Part shown: positions 9,082-13,008 of the stretch, in pieces
How the letters are laid out: every line of letters starts with the position of its first letter
Numbering within the stretch: position 1 is the first letter of the stretch
NCBI GenBank assembly: GCA_964637655.1
Contig: CAZWUZ010000089.1
Span: 1 to 13,008 of the forward strand
Direction of reading: 5' to 3'
DNA length: 13,008 bases
From: CAZWUZ01 sp964637655 [NCBI: uncultured bacterium]
GTDB lineage: Bacteria; DAOPZR01
Notes under the pieces: generated by a model
Databases searched by the model: none
Seen by the model: the letters and a program-made list of their open reading frames with translations, nothing else
Told to the model about the DNA's origin: nothing
Translations under genes and position numbers: made by a program

Positions 9082-9921
9082 ATGATAATTGAACCGGTGG
9101 CAGCAGAAATCATCAGCGACATTGTCGAGCGGGCATTGGCGGAGGATCGCGCGACGGAGGATATCACCTCGCGCTTTACCGTGGCGGGCCGGCAGGGGAG
9201 CGCGCGACTGGTCGCGCGCAAGGCGGGTGTGGCCTGCGGGCTCCCCTGTGTCAGCGAGGTTTACCGCCAGCTGGGCGGGGTGACGGTGACGCCGCGCCTT
9301 ACGGACGGAATCCGCCTGACCCCGGGCGATACGCTGGCCGAGCTGCGCGGCGACCTGGCCATGCTGCTGGCGGGGGAACGTACTGCGCTCAACTTCGCCA
9401 CGCACCTGTCGGGCATCGCCACGCTGACAGCGGAATACGTCGCGGCGGTGGCGGGGACGCATGCGAAGATTTACGATACGCGCAAGACCATACCCGGCCT
9501 GCGCGCGCTGGCGAAGTATGCCGTGCGCTGCGGCGGCGGTGAGAACCACCGCATGGACCTTGCCGCGATGGCGCTGGTCAAGGACAATCACGCCGCGGCC
9601 TGCGGGTCGCCCGCGCGGGCGGCACGGCAGGTCAAACCGCATCTCCCGGCGGGGGTGCGGCTGCAGGTGGAGATCGACGACGTCGCTGACCTCGAGGAGG
9701 TCATCGCCGCCGGGGCTGACCTCGTGCTGCTCGACAACATGACGCCGGCGGTGGTGGCGGCGGCGGTGCGCGCGGCGCACGGGCGGGTCGAACTCGAGGT
9801 GTCGGGCGGGGTGTCGCTGGCGACGGTGCGCGCCTATGCGCTGACCGGTGTCGACCGCATCTCGGTCGGCGCGCTCACCCATTCGGCGCCGCACCTCGAC
9901 CTGGCGCTGGATATGGCATGA
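9082..9921 (+). CDS. nadC: Nicotinate-nucleotide pyrophosphorylase (quinolinate phosphoribosyltransferase)
   Basis: A 279-residue NadC of normal length. It joins quinolinate and PRPP to give nicotinate mononucleotide, CO2 and pyrophosphate, the entry into NAD in de novo synthesis. Seen: the N-terminal LAEDRATEDITSRF; ERTALNFATHLSGIAT; the substrate-binding core DTRKTIPGLRALAKYAV starting at residue 132, followed by CGGGENHRMDL; LVKDNH with Lys167; VEIDD; LLDNM; and the phosphate-binding EVSGGV and DRISVGALTHSA near the C-terminus. ATG 9082 is preceded only by a weak ACGG, but no better start exists and the N-terminus fits the family. High GC returns at this gene. Its stop overlaps the next start as ATGA. 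No quinolinate synthase or aspartate oxidase gene is in the window. Confidence 0.97.
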   Translation: MIIEPVAAEIISDIVERALAEDRATEDITSRFTVAGRQGSARLVARKAGVACGLPCVSEVYRQLGGVTVTPRLTDGIRLTPGDTLAELRGDLAMLLAGERTALNFATHLSGIATLTAEYVAAVAGTHAKIYDTRKTIPGLRALAKYAVRCGGGENHRMDLAAMALVKDNHAAACGSPARAARQVKPHLPAGVRLQVEIDDVADLEEVIAAGADLVLLDNMTPAVVAAAVRAAHGRVELEVSGGVSLATVRAYALTGVDRISVGALTHSAPHLDLALDMA

Positions 9922-10790
9922 GCGAACTGCGCCTGCTGCATGAGGAAACCACCCGCGTCATCGGGCGGCGGGTCTGGTTTGTCGACGATTGTGAATCGAC
10001 CAATGACCTGGCGGTGACGGAGCGCGCGCGGCTGCAGCATGGCGATGTCCTCTGGGCCGGGACGCAGCGGCGCGGGCGCGGGCGTCAGGGACGTGTATGG
10101 TTCACGCCGCGCGGTTCGCTCGCGCTGACCGTGGTGCTGCGCACCGCGGCGGCGGCGCCATCGGGAACTGCGAACGGAGAGGAGCGGCCGTCGATGCGCT
10201 GCACGCCGGCGGCGCATCCTGACGGGACTGCCGCAGATACAGCGCAGCCGTCGATGCGTTGCACGCCGGCGGCGCATCCCGCGCATCTGCCGCTGGTGCT
10301 CGCGCTGGGCATTGTGCGCTGGCTGGCGACGCAGGGGGTGACGGCGCAGGTCAAGTGGCCGAACGATGTCTACCTGCTCGGGCGTAAACTGGCAGGCATT
10401 CTCACCGAGGGTGGTGAGCAGCACGGCACGTGGGAGCTGCGGGTCGGCATCGGCATGAATGTCTGCGTGCCGGACGCGGACTTTCCCGCGGAGGTGCGGG
10501 ACGCGGCCATTTCGCTGCTGCAGGCGCAGTGCGGATTGACTCCGCGGCAGGCGCTCGACGGCATGCTCCCCTTCCTTGACGCGGTATGGCAGGAGGAGGA
10601 GCGTGGCGGCTGGCCGCTGCTGCGCGCGGAATGCGAGCGCGTCCTGCTCTGGCGTCAGCAGCGCGTGCGCGCGGTGAGCGGCACGACGGTGACGGAGGGT
10701 ATGCTGCAGGGACTGACGGATGCGGGGTTCCTGCAGCTCGATACGGGAACGCTATGCGCGGGTGACATCAGCCCGCTGACAGGTGACTGA
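9918..10790 (+). CDS. birA: Biotin--[acetyl-CoA-carboxylase] ligase (no DNA-binding domain)
   Basis: A 290-residue biotin protein ligase that activates biotin as biotinyl-AMP and attaches it to the carboxylase carrier protein. Seen: VDDCESTND near residue 25; the nucleotide/biotin loop GRGRQGR at 53-59; KWPNDV at 146-151 with the conserved Lys; KLAGILTE; GIGMNV; and a small C-terminal SH3-like domain. The usual winged-helix repressor domain at the N-terminus is absent, so this is a monofunctional ligase and not a biotin-operon repressor. Between LTVVLRT and LPLVLALG there is an unusual low-complexity insertion holding PSMRCTPAAHP twice (residues 91-101 and 111-121), encoded by a 60-base tandem repeat. 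It lies between core strands, so it probably forms a surface loop and leaves activity intact. It overlaps nadC by four bases. Confidence 0.95.
   Translation: MSELRLLHEETTRVIGRRVWFVDDCESTNDLAVTERARLQHGDVLWAGTQRRGRGRQGRVWFTPRGSLALTVVLRTAAAAPSGTANGEERPSMRCTPAAHPDGTAADTAQPSMRCTPAAHPAHLPLVLALGIVRWLATQGVTAQVKWPNDVYLLGRKLAGILTEGGEQHGTWELRVGIGMNVCVPDADFPAEVRDAAISLLQAQCGLTPRQALDGMLPFLDAVWQEEERGGWPLLRAECERVLLWRQQRVRAVSGTTVTEGMLQGLTDAGFLQLDTGTLCAGDISPLTGD
10141..10280 (+). repeat. 60-bp in-frame tandem palindromic repeat within birA
   Basis: Two near-identical blocks of 32 bases (10188-10219 and 10248-10279, one difference, C or T at 10199/10259) spaced exactly 60 bases apart. A weaker match of 10141-10170 to 10201-10230 extends the pattern, so the unit is 60 bp, about 2.3 copies. 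Each block contains GATGCGC and GCGCATC 12 bases apart, so each can form a hairpin. The period keeps the reading frame (20 codons). Confidence 0.8.
10781..10786 (+). promoter_or_regulatory. Ribosome binding site fixing the coaX start
   Basis: AGGTGA lies five bases before ATG 10792. The alternative in-frame GTG at 10783 lies inside this site and would add only three residues, so ATG 10792 is preferred. Confidence 0.75.
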
Positions 10791-10791
10791 T

Positions 10792-11556
10792 ATGCGGCTG
10801 CTGGCGGTGGATATCGGCAATACCAACATGGTGGCAGGGTTGTTTGACAACGACACGCTGACGGGACGCTGGCGCATCGCCTCGGCACCGCCGCGTACGG
10901 GGGACGAGTACGCGGTGGTGCTGGCCGGGTTCCTGCACCGTCAGGAACGGGTGGATGCGGCAGTCATCGGCAGCGTCGTGCCGCAACTGACCGGGGCGCT
11001 GACCGCAGCAGTGCGTGCGGTCTGTGCGGTGGAACCGCTGGTCATCCGCAGCGGCATGCCGCTCCCCGTTGCGGTCGCCTACGCGCAACCGGAGCAGGTG
11101 GGTCCCGACCGCATCGCCAATGCCATGGCGGCGCGTGAACTGTACGGGGCGCCCGCCATCGTCATCGATTTCGGCACGGCGACGACGTTCGAGGTGCTCG
11201 ACGCGGAGGGACGCTTTCTCGGCGGCGCCATCCTGCCCGGCATGCGTGTCGGACTGGAAGGCCTCTTTTCCCGCACTGCGCTGCTGGCAAGCACCGAGAT
11301 CAACAAGCCGGATGTCGCCATCGGGCGGACGACCGCGGACTGCATCCGCAGCGGTGTCTACCATGGCACGCTCGGCAGTATCCGCGAGATCCTGCGGCAG
11401 ATCCGGCTGGAACTGGGGGGCGCACCGAAGGTTATCGCCACCGGCGGCCTGTACCGCATTCTGCAGGAGACCGATCTGTTCGATGTGGTTGACCAGGACC
11501 TGACGCTCAAGGGGCTGCGCCTGCTGCACGCGCGGCTGCAGGAGGCGCAGCGGTGA
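10792..11556 (+). CDS. coaX: Type III pantothenate kinase
   Basis: A 254-residue CoaX, which phosphorylates pantothenate in the first step of coenzyme A synthesis. It belongs to the ASKHA fold, needs a monovalent cation and is insensitive to CoA feedback (family knowledge). Seen: the phosphate loop DIGNTN at 7-12; GPDRIANAM with the catalytic Asp; the second phosphate motif DFGTATT from residue 126; GGAILPGMRVGLEGL; IGRTTADCIRSGVYHG; and VIATGGL. The ATG lies one base after the birA stop, with a strong AGGTGA upstream. The birA-coaX pair is common in bacteria that use this kinase instead of CoaA. Its stop overlaps acpS as GTGA. Confidence 0.97.
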   Translation: MRLLAVDIGNTNMVAGLFDNDTLTGRWRIASAPPRTGDEYAVVLAGFLHRQERVDAAVIGSVVPQLTGALTAAVRAVCAVEPLVIRSGMPLPVAVAYAQPEQVGPDRIANAMAARELYGAPAIVIDFGTATTFEVLDAEGRFLGGAILPGMRVGLEGLFSRTALLASTEINKPDVAIGRTTADCIRSGVYHGTLGSIREILRQIRLELGGAPKVIATGGLYRILQETDLFDVVDQDLTLKGLRLLHARLQEAQR

Positions 11557-11954
11557 TCCTCGGCATCGGCTGCGATTTCGCCGACGACGCGCGCATCGCC
11601 GACATCATTGCGCGGCGTGAAGAGGGATTTTTGCAGCGCGTTTTCACGGAGACCGAACGCACGTACTGCAGCGCGCGGGTCAACCCCGCGCCGCATTACG
11701 CCGCGCGCTTCGCCGCCAAGGAGGCGCTCTTCAAGGCGCTGGGGACGGGCTGGGCGCAGGGGGTGTCGTGGCTCGATGCCGAGGTGACCAACCTGCCGTC
11801 GGGCGAGCCGCAACTGACGCTGCGCGGCGCCGCGGCGGACATCCTGCAGAAAAAATGCGCGCCGGGAACGACCGCGCGCGTGCTGCTGTCGCTGTCGCAT
11901 GCGGGTGAGATGTCGATGGCGATGGTGGTGCTCGAACAATGCGCATCCTGCTGA
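11553..11954 (+). CDS. acpS: Holo-[acyl-carrier-protein] synthase
   Basis: A 133-residue phosphopantetheinyl transferase that moves the 4'-phosphopantetheine of CoA onto acyl carrier protein. Seen: GIGCDFADDARI with Asp8 (usual form GIGxDIVxxxRI); RFAAKEALFKALGTG with the Mg-binding Glu57; and LSLSHAGEMSMAMVVLE at the C-terminus. The GTG start overlaps the coaX stop and is preceded by GGAGG at 11541-11545. Position behind coaX makes metabolic sense, since coaX starts the CoA pathway and AcpS consumes CoA. The end overlaps the following radical SAM gene by 16 bases. The Cys at position 7 and the FADD stretch are slight departures from the family norm. Confidence 0.94.
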   Translation: MILGIGCDFADDARIADIIARREEGFLQRVFTETERTYCSARVNPAPHYAARFAAKEALFKALGTGWAQGVSWLDAEVTNLPSGEPQLTLRGAAADILQKKCAPGTTARVLLSLSHAGEMSMAMVVLEQCASC

Positions 11955-13008
11955 CCAATCCCCCCTCGGGGCTCTATATCCGCGAGGACCGCTGCCAGGT
12001 GCCGGTGGAAGGCCTGTCGGCGACGGCGGTGCGGCCGCCGCTCGACCTCGCCTACCTTGCCGCGGTGGCGGAGCAGAAGGGGGCGACGGCGAAGATCGCC
12101 GACTACCCGGCGGCCGGGATGACCTGGGACGACTTCGACCGCGACCTGCAGGAGTTCAAGCCGTCGGTGGTGGTCATCAGCGTGACCACGCCGACGCTCG
12201 CGGGGGACATGGAGGCGGCGGCACGCGCGAAGCGCGCGGGCGCGCTGACCGTCGCCAAGGGGGCGCATTTCCTCACCGAGGCGCGTACCGTGCTCGAGCA
12301 GTACCCGGCGCTCGACATCGCCATCCGCGGCGAATACGAGTTCACGTTCGCGGATATCATCACCGGCGTGCCGCTGCCGGAAATCGCGGGGATCACGTAT
12401 CGCGACGGGAACACGGTGCAGGAAAACCCGGCCCGCCCGTTTATCAATGAACTGGACAGCATTCCGTTTCCGGCGCGTCACCTGCTGAACAACGACCTCT
12501 ACCGCCGGCCCGACACGGGTGAGCGGCAGACGACCATCCAGACCAACCGCGGCTGCCCGGCCAAATGCATCTATTGCCTCGCGGAGCCGGTCTCGGGGCG
12601 TGCCATCCGTCTGCGTTCGCCGGAGAATATCGTCGCGGAACTGCAGGAATGCGTGGCAAAGCACGGTATCCGCAATTTCTTTTTCCGCGCTGATACCTTC
12701 ACGCTCGACAAGGCATGGGTTATCCGCGTCTGCGAGGCGATCATCGCCGCCAACCTGAATATCAGCTGGGTGTGCAACAGCCGCGTCGACACGCTCGACG
12801 AGCAGCGTCTGCGCCTGATGCAGAAGGCGGGGTGCTGGCTGGTGGCGCTCGGCATCGAGGCGGGGACGGACGAGGACCTCGCGCGCATCCGCAAGGGTAT
12901 CACCGTGGCGCAGGCGCGCACCGCGGTCACCCTCTGCCGCGCGCTGGGCATCAAAACCTTCTGTTTCTACATGACCGGGCTGCCGTGGGACGACCGGCAG
13001 AGCAGCGC
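11939..13008 (+). CDS. Cobalamin-binding radical SAM protein, 5' part
   Basis: Open from ATG 11939 to the window edge: 356 residues, no stop. The N-terminal 150 residues look like a B12-binding Rossmann domain as in the BchE/P-methylase type (MRILLTNPPSGLYIRED; RPPLDLAYLAAVAEQKG; VVVISVTTPTL; KGAHFLTEARTVL; IAIRGEYEFTF). The Asp-x-His-x-x-Gly cobalamin ligand motif is not evident, so base-off B12 binding is uncertain. The radical SAM core follows: TNRGCPAKCIYC with the cluster cysteines at 206, 210 and 213, then FFFRADTFTLD and ALGIEAGTDEDL. Such enzymes methylate or rearrange unactivated carbons or cyclise lipids and cofactors. The substrate cannot be named. The start overlaps acpS by 16 bases, with GGTGGTG upstream at 11924-11930. 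Confidence 0.85.
   Translation, partial: MRILLTNPPSGLYIREDRCQVPVEGLSATAVRPPLDLAYLAAVAEQKGATAKIADYPAAGMTWDDFDRDLQEFKPSVVVISVTTPTLAGDMEAAARAKRAGALTVAKGAHFLTEARTVLEQYPALDIAIRGEYEFTFADIITGVPLPEIAGITYRDGNTVQENPARPFINELDSIPFPARHLLNNDLYRRPDTGERQTTIQTNRGCPAKCIYCLAEPVSGRAIRLRSPENIVAELQECVAKHGIRNFFFRADTFTLDKAWVIRVCEAIIAANLNISWVCNSRVDTLDEQRLRLMQKAGCWLVALGIEAGTDEDLARIRKGITVAQARTAVTLCRALGIKTFCFYMTGLPWDDRQSS

Noticed and set aside
9018-9089. Possible promoter for nadC (TTGTAT, and GATAAT at 9084-9089).
   Set aside because: Boxes are poor or wrongly spaced, and GATAAT overlaps the nadC start codon. nadC may be read from upstream or from a promoter I cannot see.

Overview
The window is a dense, entirely plus-strand stretch of a bacterial chromosome. 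Most of it is GC-rich (my spot counts in uvrB reach about 75%), with genes overlapping by 4 to 16 bases or separated by almost nothing, as in long cotranscribed runs. The phylum cannot be fixed from sequence alone. The gene set (MOSC-MogA fusion after moaC, nadC-birA-coaX-acpS, a B12-type radical SAM protein) and a palindrome of the proteobacterial ATTCCC-N8-GGGAAT kind suggest a Gram-negative lineage. A proteobacterium, a desulfobacterium or a PVC relative such as Lentisphaerota or Kiritimatiellota would all fit.

Layout. 1-1249: molybdenum cofactor genes, namely the 3' end of moaC and a MOSC-MogA fusion with a Cys/His-rich tail. 1242-1475: a 77-residue single-span membrane protein of unknown role that overlaps both neighbours. 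1465-3489: uvrB (excision repair helicase). 3486-9011: a lower-GC cassette formed by a type III-like restriction subunit (res), a 162-base gap, an NYN/PIN-like RNase gene and a type III-like beta-class DNA methyltransferase (mod). 9012-9081: a short gap holding a REP-like palindrome. 9082-11954: the cofactor genes nadC, birA, coaX and acpS. 11939-13008: a cobalamin-binding radical SAM protein cut by the window edge.

The most interesting part is the cassette. Its order is res - nyn - mod instead of the usual mod - res. Its start is translationally coupled to uvrB through an ATGA overlap. The res-nyn gap carries a near-consensus sigma70 promoter (TTGACA, 18-base spacer, extended TATAAG), then about 70 bases that fold into hairpins. 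These end in a perfect 11-bp GCAA-capped stem and a T-rich tail, just before the RNase start codon. This promoter / structured RNA / leaky terminator / RNase layout is formally the layout of a type III toxin-antitoxin locus or an attenuated operon. It could be an embedded RNA-controlled RNase module within a restriction-modification island; this is inference. In mod, the target-recognition region is clearly AT-richer than both flanks, which suggests replacement of the specificity domain.

The flanking housekeeping genes cooperate in cofactor supply: Mo cofactor maturation upstream; NAD, biotinylation, CoA and acyl-carrier-protein activation downstream. birA carries an in-frame 60-bp tandem palindromic repeat in a surface-loop position.
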